NCBI GenBank assembly: GCA_028291645.1
Contig: JAQGNU010000164.1
Span: 1-40,577 of the forward strand
DNA from: Nevskia sp.
Lineage (GTDB): Bacteria > Pseudomonadota > Gammaproteobacteria > Nevskiales > Nevskiaceae
Reading direction: 5' to 3'
DNA length: 40,577 nt
In this document: one piece after another, positions 17,045-25,697 of the stretch
Layout of the letters: every line of letters starts with the position of its first letter
Numbering within the stretch: the first letter of the stretch is position 1
Translations under genes and position numbers: made by a program
The notes under the pieces: model-generated
Seen by the model: only the letters and a program-made list of their open reading frames with translations
Database searches by the model: none
What the model was told of the DNA's origin: nothing

Positions 17045-17131
17045 GAGCTTTCACCTTTCTTGTGAATGCTTAGTTGTGACAACGCCGTTGCGCGATTGAT
17101 TCCGCCGAATTGTGTGCCGCGCGCCGGCCTT

Positions 17132-17293
17132 TTAGCCGAGCAGATCGTCGAACAGGCGGCGTCCGTAATACAGCCCGACCCCGCCACCGACTGCGCTCAC
17201 GATCACCGCGGCGGGCAGGGCCCACTGCGCGCCCAACCACCAGCCGAACGAACCCAGCAGAAATGCGCCGAGCGTGCCGAAGATGAATTTCAT
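17132..17293 (-). CDS. Small glycine-rich membrane protein, 53 residues
   Basis: A short minus-strand frame encodes 53 residues beginning MKFIFGTLGAFLLGSFGWWL and ending GRRLFDDLLG. Two hydrophobic segments (residues 3-20 and 27-43) are separated by GAQWALP, and the end YYGRRLFDDLLG is amphipathic. This is a credible two-helix inner-membrane miniprotein rather than chance, since the bias is strongly hydrophobic and glycine-rich in this frame only. No clear ribosome binding site. It lies between the 158-residue gene and the DUF2520 gene on the same strand. Confidence 0.6.
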   Translation of the reverse strand: MKFIFGTLGAFLLGSFGWWLGAQWALPAAVIVSAVGGGVGLYYGRRLFDDLLG

Positions 17294-17400
17294 CCGGCGC
17301 GCGCCGCTAACGCCGTGCGCATTTTATGAGTCATTCGAAACCCCCGATTGCAAGCGCCATCATAGCCAGTCGGCGCAAGACAAACGTGCGCTGTGACGAA

Positions 17401-18036
17401 TCAGAGCACTCCGAGCTTCAGGAAGACCTCGCGCCAGGCCGGCGGCAATGCCGCGGCGTCGCGCTGGATCGTCGCCTGGTCGCCGCGCACGAAGGGTCCG
17501 GTACGCGCACTCGCACCCTGTTCGAAAATTTTCCGCACGGTGATTTCCACCAGCGGTCGCAGACCGGCACCGGGCAGCGTGACGCCGGCCTCGGCGAGCA
17601 GCGCCTGTGCACCGAGCCACAGCGTTGCGGAATGCGCGCAGGCCAATACGGCCACCGCGTGATACAGCGCCTTATGTTCGCGCGGCAGCACGAACGGCAC
17701 GAAACCGAGTTCGACGAAAGCATCGGTGATGAACTGCGGCACCGCGCCGGTCAGCGCCAGCGGCGTGCCGCGCCAATCGTCGGCCTGCGCGCCGAAGCTG
17801 GTCAGCGGATGCGCACAGGGCACGTCGTCGAGATCGAGCGAGCCGGACAGATGCACGCAGTGGCCCGGAAAGCGCGCGGCCTGTGCGGCGATCGCAGCGT
17901 CCGGCACCGCCAGCAGCACCCACTCGGTCACCGGCGTTTCGTCGTGCGACAGCAATGCGATGCGCGAACCCCAGGCCTGCGCCAGTGCACGGCCGGCTTT
18001 GCCGCGACCGACAATGCTGAATGCCGGCACGCTCAT
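17401..18036 (-). CDS. Rossmann-fold DUF2520 protein
   Basis: A 211-residue protein beginning MSVPAFSIVGRGKAGRALAQ, an NAD(P)-binding GxGxxG-type fold, followed by WVLLAVPDAAI, the conserved SLDLDDVPCAHPLTSFG region, and a helical C-terminal domain (EHKALYHAVAVLACAHSATL). This is the layout of Rossmann-like DUF2520 proteins, related to ketopantoate and F420-type oxidoreductases; the reaction is unknown. The ATG overlaps the stop of cca (ATGA), so it is coupled to cca and probably part of a slt-cca operon. Confidence 0.82.
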   Translation of the reverse strand: MSVPAFSIVGRGKAGRALAQAWGSRIALLSHDETPVTEWVLLAVPDAAIAAQAARFPGHCVHLSGSLDLDDVPCAHPLTSFGAQADDWRGTPLALTGAVPQFITDAFVELGFVPFVLPREHKALYHAVAVLACAHSATLWLGAQALLAEAGVTLPGAGLRPLVEITVRKIFEQGASARTGPFVRGDQATIQRDAAALPPAWREVFLKLGVL

Positions 18037-19286
18037 GCGGCCGGGCGCGCCGCCTTCCAGGCGGCGAGTCGTTCGACGCGCGCCTTGCTCAAGGCTGCGC
18101 CGACAGCAGCACCGCTGACTTCCGGCGTCATCACATCGCGCGCCTGCACTTCGCGCGCAGCCGCCGCGGCTGCGCGCAGAAAAGTCGGCGGCGGATAATC
18201 GGATTCTTCCAGGCCGAGCCGGCCGCGCGCATCGCACAGGCAGGCATCGAGCGCCTGCTCGAAAAAGCTGCCGCGCTGAAACGCACGCAGCCGCTCCAGA
18301 AGTTGTAGCAGCGTGCCGGGCCGCAATTCCTCGGCGCGGTGCACCAGCAGATGTTCGCGCGTAACGACCACTGCGAGCTCGCGCTGCGCATTCGGCAAGC
18401 GCAATCTCGCCGCGAACTGTTCGACCAGCGGCACCCCGCGCATATCGTGCATGCGATGGCTCGGCCATTCCCCGCTAGGCGTGGCGCCCTTGCCGAGATC
18501 GTGCAAGAGCGCGGCGACATGTACTTCGAGCGGAAAACCCATGCGCGTGGCGGCGTCGACGCACATCAGCGTGTGCACCAGCGTATCGACTTCCGGATGA
18601 TATTCGGCGCGCTGCGGCACGCCGTCGAGCAAGGCCAGTTCCGGCATCACGCGCGCCAGTGCGGAGCATTGGTGCAGCGTTTTGAAAAACACCGAAGGCC
18701 GATAGCCGCTCTCGCCGCGGCCATCGCCGGACAATGCGCGCTCGGTTTCCTTCCAGACGCGCTCCGGCACCAGATGATCGACTTCGCCGGCGTCGACCAT
18801 CTGCCGCATCAGCGCGATGGTTTCGTCGGCGACGCGAAAACCGAGCGGCGCGAAGCGTGCAGCGAAACGGGCGACGCGCAGCACGCGCACCGGATCTTCC
18901 GCGAATGACGCCGATACATGCCGCAGCACGCGCGCCACGAGATCGCGCTGGCCGCCATGCGGATCGACGATGCGGCCGTCTTCGTCCTCGGCGATCGCGT
19001 TGACGGTGAGATCGCGCCGGATCAGGTCTTCTTCGACGGTGACATCCGCGCCGGTGTGAAACGTGAAGCCGTGATAGCCGCGGCCCTGCTTGCGCTCGGT
19101 GCGCGCCAGCGCGTGTTCCTCCTTGGTCTGCGGATGCAGGAACACCGGGAAGTCCTTGCCGACCGCACGATAGCCGGCGGCGATCATGTCTTCCGGCGTG
19201 GCGCCGGTAACGACCCAGTCCTTTTCGCGCACCGGCAGGCCGAGCAGGCGATCGCGCACCGCGCCACCGACGAGATAGCGCTTCAT
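18033..19286 (-). CDS. cca: Multifunctional CCA-adding tRNA nucleotidyltransferase
   Basis: A 417-residue class II nucleotidyltransferase that builds or repairs the 3' CCA end of tRNA. The N-terminus MKRYLVGGAVRDRLLG is the GGxVRD motif; metal-binding acidic residues follow in REKDWVV; EEDLIRRDLTVNAIAED is the NTP-selecting region. A C-terminal HD domain (VHVAALLHDLGKG) provides the phosphodiesterase/phosphatase activity typical of gammaproteobacterial Cca. Length agrees with the E. coli protein (about 412). It follows slt by 19 bases. Confidence 0.95.
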   Translation of the reverse strand: MKRYLVGGAVRDRLLGLPVREKDWVVTGATPEDMIAAGYRAVGKDFPVFLHPQTKEEHALARTERKQGRGYHGFTFHTGADVTVEEDLIRRDLTVNAIAEDEDGRIVDPHGGQRDLVARVLRHVSASFAEDPVRVLRVARFAARFAPLGFRVADETIALMRQMVDAGEVDHLVPERVWKETERALSGDGRGESGYRPSVFFKTLHQCSALARVMPELALLDGVPQRAEYHPEVDTLVHTLMCVDAATRMGFPLEVHVAALLHDLGKGATPSGEWPSHRMHDMRGVPLVEQFAARLRLPNAQRELAVVVTREHLLVHRAEELRPGTLLQLLERLRAFQRGSFFEQALDACLCDARGRLGLEESDYPPPTFLRAAAAAAREVQARDVMTPEVSGAAVGAALSKARVERLAAWKAARPAA

Positions 19287-19305
19287 CCGCGCGGCAACCG
19301 CAACA

Positions 19306-21303
19306 TCATGGCGCGTCGTCCGGATTGACCGTAAGCGGCGTCACCGGCAACAGCCAGTCCTTCGGATCCTGCGGTTCGCCGCTGTGGCGCCAGCCGAATA
19401 CCAAACGGTGCCACAGCACGCGCTGCACGTAGGTCCGGGTTTCGTTGTATGGAATGTTTTCGATCCAGATATCAGTATCCATTGGGGTTGGCGGCAGCCA
19501 GCGCGCGGCGGCATTGGGCCCGGCATTGTACGAAGCGATCGCCACCGGCAGTTCGCCGCCGAACTGGTTGAGGCGATCGCGCAGCTCGGCGCTGCCGATG
19601 TTCAGGTTCACCGACGGATCGAACAGCGCGTCGCGAGTCGGTGGCGGTTGCTGCCAGCGCCGCGCGGTCGCACGCGCGGTATCCGGCACCAGTTGCAGCA
19701 GGCCGAGCGCGCCGGCACGCGACACCGCGCTGGCGTCGTACAGACTTTCCTGCCGCAGGATCGCGTAGATGAAATCGTCCGGCAGACTGGCGAGCACAGC
19801 CGCGGCATGCACTTGCACATCGAACGGCCGCGGATACAGCAGCGCGTAGTCGTAATAGATGCCCTGCCTGCTGGCGGCGGCGACGCCCTGGTCGTACCAG
19901 CCCCAGCGCAATGCGAGTGCCGCGGCCTGCGTGCGTGCGGCCGGATCGAGCGCCTCGAAAGCGTACTGCCATTCGGCGCCGGCCTGCGGCTTCATGCCGA
20001 GCAGCCACAGTTCGTGCGCACGCAGCAGCGCCGGATGTGCCGCGAGTTGCGCCTGCAGCGTGGCGTTCTGCGGCAGCAGCTGCGGATGCGGCGCATAGCT
20101 CTGGCCGAGACGCGCGGCGGCCAGTGCAGCGTAGAACCCATCGGTGGCCGCGAGCTGCGCATACAGCTTCTGCGCACTATCGGTGTCGCCGGTTTTTTCG
20201 CGGCTACGCGCGAGGAAGTATTGCCAGCGCGGCTGTGCCGCGAGTGTCGCCTGCGGCATCGCCGCGATCACCGCGTTCGCGGTCGCCCAGTCGCCCGCCC
20301 ACAGCGCCGCACGCACCTGCCATTCGCGCGCCAGATCGTCGCTCGCGTCCGGCGTCATCAGCGCGAAGTAGCCGCCCGCCTGCGGCAGCCGGCTCCAGGC
20401 CAGGCCGAGCGCCAATGCGCGCGCATAAGCTGCGTAGTCGGCCGGCGTCGTCAGCTGCCGCGCGACCAGCAGCGGTTGATACAAGGGTGCAGCACCTTGC
20501 GGATCGCTGCGGGTCAGGCGCTGCCAACCGTCGAGCAAGGCGGCGGGTTCGACCGGCCGCGCCGGCGCGGCGATCAGCAGATCGATCTCGCTGCGCGGGT
20601 TGTCGATCAGCGTGATCCATTGCGTGATCGGCGCCGCCAGTTCCGGCGACAGCGTCGCCGCCAGTTTGCGCGCGAGCTTCGAGTTGCCGGCAGCCAGCGC
20701 CAGCCGTGCGCGCTGATCGATCAGCGAAGGCGGCAGCCCATCGTGCACGCGCAGCCAGGCGAACGCCGGTTCGCAGGCATCCGGCGTGTTCTGGCCATTG
20801 AGCCATTGCTGGGTGATGTCGGCCGCCAGGCCCTGCGTGCGCTCGAGCTGCGCGCGTGCGCTCAGCTGCGTGCAACGCAAAGTGGTGTCGTTGACGTTGT
20901 CGCGATACTCGGCGACGAAACGCGCCCAATCGCGCCGCGCGGCCAGGCTGCCGAGCCAGGCGCGGCGCAGATCGCGCGCCAGCGGCTGCTCACCGAGCGA
21001 TTTCAGCAAGGCCGCTGCGCGTTCGTCGGTCTCGGGCGCGACCTGCGACGGCGGCCGCGACAGATTCCATTGAATACGCGCGGCCTGCAGATAGGCATAT
21101 AGCGGATAGGCTTTCAGCGCTGCACTGTCGGAGCCGGCCGCCGTGCCGTTCGCAGCCGCAGCATAGGCGCTGCGGAAGACCTCGCGCGACGCCGCCAGCG
21201 CATCGTCGTCGACGATCGCCGCCGGTGCAGCGGCAGTCGTTCCCAGCACGCAGGCCAGCGTCAGCGATAAAGCCCGTGTCGAAAAGCTCATCAATGGCGT
21301 CAT
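19306..21303 (-). CDS. slt: Soluble lytic murein transglycosylase
   Basis: About 665 residues: a signal peptide (ALSLTLACVLGTTAAAPA), a long alpha-superhelical region of TPR-like helices (residues ~40-480), then a C-terminal SLT domain with the catalytic glutamate in ILRQESLYDASAVS (about Glu519), GALGLLQLVPDTA, and SYNAGPNAAARWLP. Slt70-type enzymes cleave peptidoglycan glycan strands in the periplasm, leaving 1,6-anhydro ends. The start is uncertain between 21342, 21303 and 21291; 21303 or 21291 gives the more normal signal peptide. It heads the slt-cca-DUF2520 cluster and is divergent from sat. Confidence 0.92.
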   Translation of the reverse strand: MTPLMSFSTRALSLTLACVLGTTAAAPAAIVDDDALAASREVFRSAYAAAANGTAAGSDSAALKAYPLYAYLQAARIQWNLSRPPSQVAPETDERAAALLKSLGEQPLARDLRRAWLGSLAARRDWARFVAEYRDNVNDTTLRCTQLSARAQLERTQGLAADITQQWLNGQNTPDACEPAFAWLRVHDGLPPSLIDQRARLALAAGNSKLARKLAATLSPELAAPITQWITLIDNPRSEIDLLIAAPARPVEPAALLDGWQRLTRSDPQGAAPLYQPLLVARQLTTPADYAAYARALALGLAWSRLPQAGGYFALMTPDASDDLAREWQVRAALWAGDWATANAVIAAMPQATLAAQPRWQYFLARSREKTGDTDSAQKLYAQLAATDGFYAALAAARLGQSYAPHPQLLPQNATLQAQLAAHPALLRAHELWLLGMKPQAGAEWQYAFEALDPAARTQAAALALRWGWYDQGVAAASRQGIYYDYALLYPRPFDVQVHAAAVLASLPDDFIYAILRQESLYDASAVSRAGALGLLQLVPDTARATARRWQQPPPTRDALFDPSVNLNIGSAELRDRLNQFGGELPVAIASYNAGPNAAARWLPPTPMDTDIWIENIPYNETRTYVQRVLWHRLVFGWRHSGEPQDPKDWLLPVTPLTVNPDDAP

Positions 21304-21434
21304 CGGAGCACGCTCGGCCGCGAATGCGGGTGCTGACGGCATTGTAGTAGCCGGAACGGGTGAGGATTAGCGGTCGGGCTCTTATATACTTTCATGACGT
21401 TGCCTGCTCATTAACCATCTAAAGGGAAGCTCTC

Positions 21435-22652
21435 ATGTCGAAACTGGTCCGGCCGCACGGCGGCGGCGCGCTCAAGCCTTTGCTGCTCGAAGGCAGCGCA
21501 CTGACTGCAGAACTGGCACGTGCGAAAACGCTGCCGCAGGTGAACGTCAGTTCGCGCGAGGCCGGCGACTTGATCATGCTCGGCATCGGCGGCTTCACTC
21601 CGCTCGCCGGCTTCATGACGAAGGCCGACTGGCAGGGCGTGTGCGACCAGATGCATACCGCGAGCGGTCTGTTCTGGCCGATCCCGATCACCCTTTCGAC
21701 CGACACGGCGACCGCAGGTTCGATTCAGCCGGGCACCGAGATCGCGCTGTTCGATCCCGAGCGCAAGGAAATTCTGGCGACGATGAAGGTCACCGAGAAA
21801 TATTCGATCGACAAGGCGCACGAATGTCAGACCGTGTTCAGGACCAACGACCCGGCGCATCCGGGCGTGAAAATGGTGATGGAACAGGGCGAGGTCAATC
21901 TCGCCGGTCCGGTGAAAGTGCTGAGCCAGGCCGAGTTCCCGAGCCAGTACGGCGAGATGTACATGACGCCGGCGCAGACCCGCGCCGAGTTCGACAAGCG
22001 CGGCTGGAAGAACATCGCCGCGTTCCAGACGCGCAACCCGATGCATCGCAGCCACGAGTACCTGGCCAAGATCGCGGTCGAAATCTGCGATGGCGTGATG
22101 ATCCATTCGCTGCTCGGCAAGCTCAAGCCGGGCGACATTCCGGCCGAAGTGCGGCAGGACGCGATCTCGCAGCTGATCGAGAAATATTTCGTCAAGAACA
22201 CCGTGATCCAGTCCGGCTATCCACTCGACATGCGCTATGCCGGTCCGCGCGAAGCGCTGCTGCATGCGTTGTTCCGGCAGAACTACGGCTGCTCGTATCT
22301 GATCGTCGGCCGCGACCATGCCGGTGTCGGCGACTACTACGGCCCGTTCGATGCACAAACCATCTTCGACGAGATTCCGGCCGACGCGCTCGAAACCAAA
22401 CCGTTGAAGATCGACTGGACATTCTATTGCGATGCCTGCGAAGGCATGTCGAGCGCGAAGACCTGTCCGCACGATGCTTCACATCGCCTACTGCTGTCCG
22501 GCTCCAAGCTGCGCAAGCTGCTCAGCGAAGACGGCGAGGTGCCGGCGCAGTTCTCGCGGCCGGAAGTGCTGACGATTCTGCGCAAGTACTACGCGAGCCT
22601 GGAAGCGCACGAGAAAGTGAAGGTGGAACTGACCGGCCACTCGGCGCGCTAG
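21435..22652 (+). CDS. sat: Sulfate adenylyltransferase (ATP sulfurylase)
   Basis: A 405-residue single-subunit ATP sulfurylase that joins sulfate and ATP to APS and pyrophosphate, or the reverse. It has the N-terminal PUA-like domain and catalytic domain with [12 protein letters not shown] (the QxRNPxHxxHE motif), [16 protein letters not shown], and a zinc-binding cysteine cluster ([16 protein letters not shown]). This is the homomeric Sat type, different from CysDN. AAAGGGAA gives a good ribosome binding site. No APS kinase, APS reductase or dsr genes are nearby, so an assimilatory or dissimilatory role cannot be chosen. It is convergent with a CysZ-like gene. Confidence 0.95.
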   Translation: MSKLVRPHGGGALKPLLLEGSALTAELARAKTLPQVNVSSREAGDLIMLGIGGFTPLAGFMTKADWQGVCDQMHTASGLFWPIPITLSTDTATAGSIQPGTEIALFDPERKEILATMKVTEKYSIDKAHECQTVFRTNDPAHPGVKMVMEQGEVNLAGPVKVLSQAEFPSQYGEMYMTPAQTRAEFDKRGWKNIAAFQTRNPMHRSHEYLAKIAVEICDGVMIHSLLGKLKPGDIPAEVRQDAISQLIEKYFVKNTVIQSGYPLDMRYAGPREALLHALFRQNYGCSYLIVGRDHAGVGDYYGPFDAQTIFDEIPADALETKPLKIDWTFYCDACEGMSSAKTCPHDASHRLLLSGSKLRKLLSEDGEVPAQFSRPEVLTILRKYYASLEAHEKVKVELTGHSAR

Positions 22653-22719
22653 CGCCGAGTTCAAATAGCGGCCGGCGCGCTAGCGCCAAGCGCAAGCGAT
22701 GTTCCGGCGCGCTAGCGCC
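22642..22719. repeat. Three tandem copies of a GC-rich 15-base word
   Basis: CGGCGCGCTAGCGCC occurs at 22642-22656, 22673-22687 and 22705-22719, about 31-32 bases apart. The first copy spans the last codons and TAG stop of sat; the other two lie in its 3' untranslated region. Each is nearly palindromic and could form a small hairpin. Local duplication from the gene end is the simplest origin. Confidence 0.8.
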
Positions 22720-22736
22720 AAGCTGAAACAGCTTCA

Positions 22737-23510
22737 TCAAGAACCCGCCGTCGGCGGGTTCTTGCGTTTCAGCGCGCGCTGCTCGGCAACACTACCGCAA
22801 ACCTGTGCTGTACGCAGCTGCGTCAACCGCGCAAAACCGAAATGGATGAAGCTCAAGCCGGAATACACCGGCGAGATCAGATTGACGATCGGCACCATCT
22901 GAATCACCGCCGCGACCACGCCGAGGCTGTACCAGCTGCTTCGATATTGCCGCGTCAGTGCACGGTACTCGTCGCGCGTGGCGTGTTCGCACAAGGCATC
23001 GAAGCGGAACAGGCGATCGTTGTACCAACCGTTGATCAGCGCCGGCAGCACCAGGGCCGGCACGCCGAACAGCCATAGCGGCAACGTGCCGATCCACAGC
23101 AGCAGATAGATCAGCGTCGCCGCCAGTGCGTTCCAGATGCTGCCGAGCGTGTTGCTGCTGCCGCTGCGCGCGAGCTGCGGATAGTCGCGCGCAGCGACCA
23201 GCGAGGCCATGATCGGCATCGCGATGGTGGCGGTGATGAACATCGCGGTCGCATAGGTCAGCGTCAGCAGCGCCAGCAGCATGGCGATGCTGACGATCCA
23301 CTCGCTTAAGAATTTGGCGACGCCGGCGCTGTACCACTGCGCATTGGCGCCGAACGCGATCAGGCGCCGCAGCGCTTCGACCAGATCGCTCCAGAACACC
23401 AAGCCAAGCAGTACCCATAGCAGCAAGGCGCCGAGCAGCGGCAGCCAGACCAATCGCAGGATGCGGCTTTGAAAGAAGCTGCGCGTCGCCGCGCTCAGCG
23501 CTTCGAACAC
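22737..23510 (-). CDS. EI24/CysZ-like integral membrane protein
   Basis: A 257-residue protein with several long hydrophobic helices (LVWLPLLGALLLWVLLGLVF, IVSIAMLLALLTLTYATAMF, TLIYLLLWIGTLPLWLF) and the conserved GWYNDRLFRFDALCEHATRDEY segment of the EI24 superfamily, which includes the sulfate permease CysZ. The position opposite sat makes a sulfate link attractive, but many EI24 proteins have other or unknown roles. It starts 14 bases after the oxyR stop, so it is probably co-transcribed with oxyR. Its last codons form the 22738-22764 hairpin. Confidence 0.82.
   Translation of the reverse strand: MFEALSAATRSFFQSRILRLVWLPLLGALLLWVLLGLVFWSDLVEALRRLIAFGANAQWYSAGVAKFLSEWIVSIAMLLALLTLTYATAMFITATIAMPIMASLVAARDYPQLARSGSSNTLGSIWNALAATLIYLLLWIGTLPLWLFGVPALVLPALINGWYNDRLFRFDALCEHATRDEYRALTRQYRSSWYSLGVVAAVIQMVPIVNLISPVYSGLSFIHFGFARLTQLRTAQVCGSVAEQRALKRKNPPTAGS
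22738..22764 (+). terminator. Perfect 13-bp hairpin between convergent sat and cysZ-like genes
   Basis: CAAGAACCCGCCG pairs perfectly with CGGCGGGTTCTTG across one base. On the + strand it follows sat by about 85 bases and is followed by only a weak T-run (CGTTTC). On the minus strand the hairpin is the coding end of the CysZ-like gene (KNPPTAGS and stop). It probably serves sat and perhaps both genes. Confidence 0.55.
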
Positions 23511-23524
23511 GAGACTCGGCTCCT

Positions 23525-24472
23525 TTAGGCGGCTTCAGGTGCCAGTTGCGGCTCTTCCTGGACCAGCTGCACGCCGTGGATGCCGCAGCCGAGGATGCCA
23601 TCGCGCAAGCTGCGGATTGCCTGCATGCGCGGAAAACTGCGGCGCCAGACCATACCGATACGGCGTGACGGCGCGGGCGGCGCCAGCGCCACCGCCACCA
23701 GCGGCGAGCGATCGGTGCTGCGATTCTCGACCGAGCCGCGCGGCACCACGGTAATGCCCAAACCGGAACCAACCATGTGACGGATGGTGTCGAGGCTGCT
23801 GCCGGTATGCGGCCGCGGACCGTCGCCTTCGGCGTCGACGCATGTCGGACAGGCTGCGATGACCTGATCGCGGAAGCAGTGTCCGGGGCCGAGCAGCAGC
23901 AGATGTTCTTCGGCGAGCTTCTTCGCCGGAATGGTTTTCTCTTTCGCCCAGCGATGCTCCGGCGGCATCAGCACGACGAAGTCTTCGTCGTACAGCGGCC
24001 ACGCAGAAAAGCCCTGCAGGTCGATCGGCAATGCGACGATGGCGACATCGAGTTCGTTGTCGCGCAATTGTTCGAGCAGCACCGCAGTGAAATTTTCCTC
24101 GATCACCAGCGGCATGCGCGGTGCGCGTTGGCGTAAGTCAGGCACCAGGCTTGGCAGCAGGTAAGGCGCGACGGTGTAGATCGCACCAATCCGCAGTGCA
24201 CCGACCAGTTCGTCCTTGCCTTCGCCGGCGATGTCCTCGACGCGCTTGGCCTCGGCCAGCACGCGCCGCGCCTGCAGGATGATGCGCTCGCCGACCGGCG
24301 TCGGCCTTGCTTCGCCGCGAATGCGCTCGAACAGCATCACGCCGAGTTCTTCTTCGAGCTTCTTCAGAGCCACCGACAACGTCGGCTGCGATACGAACGA
24401 GCGCTCGGCGGCGCGCGAGAAATGGCGTTCCTTATCGAGATTGACCAGATAGCGGAGTTCAGTCAGCGTCAT
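23525..24472 (-). CDS. oxyR: Peroxide-sensing LysR regulator OxyR
   Basis: A 315-residue LysR-family activator. The start at MTLTELRYLVNLDKERHFSR is the conserved OxyR start and puts the redox cysteines at Cys199 (GHCFRDQV) and Cys208, the same numbers as in E. coli OxyR; a third cysteine follows at 211. These form the disulphide that turns OxyR on under hydrogen peroxide stress. A GTG six bases upstream is an alternative start. No catalase or ahp gene lies beside it; the CysZ-like gene immediately downstream is its likely operon partner. Confidence 0.94.
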   Translation of the reverse strand: MTLTELRYLVNLDKERHFSRAAERSFVSQPTLSVALKKLEEELGVMLFERIRGEARPTPVGERIILQARRVLAEAKRVEDIAGEGKDELVGALRIGAIYTVAPYLLPSLVPDLRQRAPRMPLVIEENFTAVLLEQLRDNELDVAIVALPIDLQGFSAWPLYDEDFVVLMPPEHRWAKEKTIPAKKLAEEHLLLLGPGHCFRDQVIAACPTCVDAEGDGPRPHTGSSLDTIRHMVGSGLGITVVPRGSVENRSTDRSPLVAVALAPPAPSRRIGMVWRRSFPRMQAIRSLRDGILGCGIHGVQLVQEEPQLAPEAA

Positions 24473-24507
24473 GCGCACAGTATGGCATCGCGCAAATCCG
24501 CGGACAT

Positions 24508-24538
24508 AAAAAAACCCGGGATCGGCGGCGATCCCGGG
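24508..24538 (-). terminator. Rho-independent terminator
   Basis: On the minus strand CCCGGGAT and ATCCCGGG form a stem around a GC-rich loop (24515-24538) followed by seven T residues (24508-24514). It lies just after the YRRP-rich small protein gene and would end that transcript before oxyR. Confidence 0.88.
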
Positions 24539-24567
24539 CGGAATTTAGCGTTATACCGATCTACGAA

Positions 24568-24891
24568 TCAATGAATCTCGATCGGGAAAAACAGGCTGAC
24601 GCCCGGCGAAGGCTCCGGCCGGTAGACCACCGGCGGCGGCGCATAGACGACTTCCGGCCGGCGGTAGTAGCCGTAACCGCGACGATAGGCGTAGCCTTCG
24701 CGATAACGGTAATCCCGGTGCTCGCGGGCATACTCGCGATGATCGCGACGATCGTCGCTGTAGTCATGATGATCAGCGTGTGCGCTGAGTGGCGCCAGCG
24801 CTGCGGTACTGAGCAAGGCTGCGAATGCGAACGCGGTCAACGAGCGCAAGGCCGTGAACCTCTGCGGCTGGGGACCGTTGGATTTGTTCAT
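24568..24891 (-). CDS. Small exported Tyr/Arg-rich protein, unknown
   Basis: A 107-residue protein with a signal peptide (SLTAFAFAALLSTAALAPLSAHA) and a mature part of about 65 residues dominated by Asp, His, Arg and Tyr (DHHDYSDDRRDHREYAREHR) and then aromatic/proline-rich sequence (YAPPPVVYRPEP). Such short basic-aromatic periplasmic proteins are common in proteobacteria and have no assigned function. AGGAGA upstream is a good ribosome binding site. It follows the Spy-like gene on the same strand and ends at a strong terminator. Confidence 0.75.
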   Translation of the reverse strand: MNKSNGPQPQRFTALRSLTAFAFAALLSTAALAPLSAHADHHDYSDDRRDHREYAREHRDYRYREGYAYRRGYGYYRRPEVVYAPPPVVYRPEPSPGVSLFFPIEIH

Positions 24892-24949
24892 AGAGAATCT
24901 CCTGTTTCAGCAGAATGGATTGCTGCGCGTCGAGCGCGCAGCAAGGCAT

Positions 24950-25468
24950 TTACGGTGTGGCTTCAGCGGCGGGCGCGGCCTTGCCCTTGGTGTGGCGTTT
25001 GTGTTCGCCTCCTGGACCGTGCTTACGGAACAACTCATCGGCGGTCTTCTTCTGCGCATCCGACATGGCGTCGTAGAGCGGTGAGAATGTCTTGGCGAAT
25101 TTCTTCACGCCGTCCGCGTGCGCGTCGAGAATCTCGGCGTAGGACTTGAGGTCGTCGACGGCGGTGAAGCTCGCCTCCTTGGACTTGCGGGCCTCGATCA
25201 AGGGCCGCACTTTGTCGGCGTTCTCATGCATGACGTCGGTCACGTCCTTCCACTTGTCTTCCTGCTCCGGCGTGATCTTCAGCTTGGCGTGCAGTTCCTT
25301 GATGCGCGCTTCGACGCGCTCGTCCATTTTCGTGGCGGTGCTGCTCGGCTCGGTCTTCGCCATATCGGCGGCGGCGACATAGGCCGGCGCCGCAACGGCG
25401 GCCAGCAGCATCAGCGCCGCGAGCGGGCGGAATGACGCGTGTCGAATTAAAAAAGTATTTCGGTTCAT
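24950..25468 (-). CDS. Spy/CpxP-like LTXXQ periplasmic protein
   Basis: A 172-residue protein. The start MNRNTFLIRHASF gives a clean signal peptide (LAALMLLAAVAAPAYVAAA); the frame stays open upstream but without a plausible N-terminus. The mature protein is highly helical and charged, with ELHAKLKITPEQEDKWKDVT, a variant of the LTxxQ motif of Spy and CpxP, and a second helical repeat ending LSDAQKKTADELF-like (MSDAQKKTADELF). Family members are ATP-independent chaperones or envelope-stress sensors. GAGG lies before the start. The basic tail KHGPGGEHKRHTKGK may bind metal or nucleic acid nonspecifically. Confidence 0.82.
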   Translation of the reverse strand: MNRNTFLIRHASFRPLAALMLLAAVAAPAYVAAADMAKTEPSSTATKMDERVEARIKELHAKLKITPEQEDKWKDVTDVMHENADKVRPLIEARKSKEASFTAVDDLKSYAEILDAHADGVKKFAKTFSPLYDAMSDAQKKTADELFRKHGPGGEHKRHTKGKAAPAAEATP

Positions 25469-25697
25469 GTGGTCCTCACTAGGATTCTGGTTGGGGTCTT
25501 TTTTGGAATCGGCGTGAGCGCGCCGATCGAGGCCAATGGTGCCAGGTTCCCGATCCCCTTGGCGCCGACGCATTGCTCGTCTCGGCGTAAAGCGGCCCAT
25601 CTGAAAACCCTAGTGGCTGCAGCTTCGACCGCCAAAGTCCGGCTGCGTTCAGATCGCGCTAGTAGATATTGCGCCGGTGTGCTTGGCAGCGGAGCGC

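Noticed and set aside
19384-21102. A 572-codon open frame opposite slt
   Set aside because: Antisense to a well-supported lytic transglycosylase; low-complexity Arg/Gln-rich translation without motifs.
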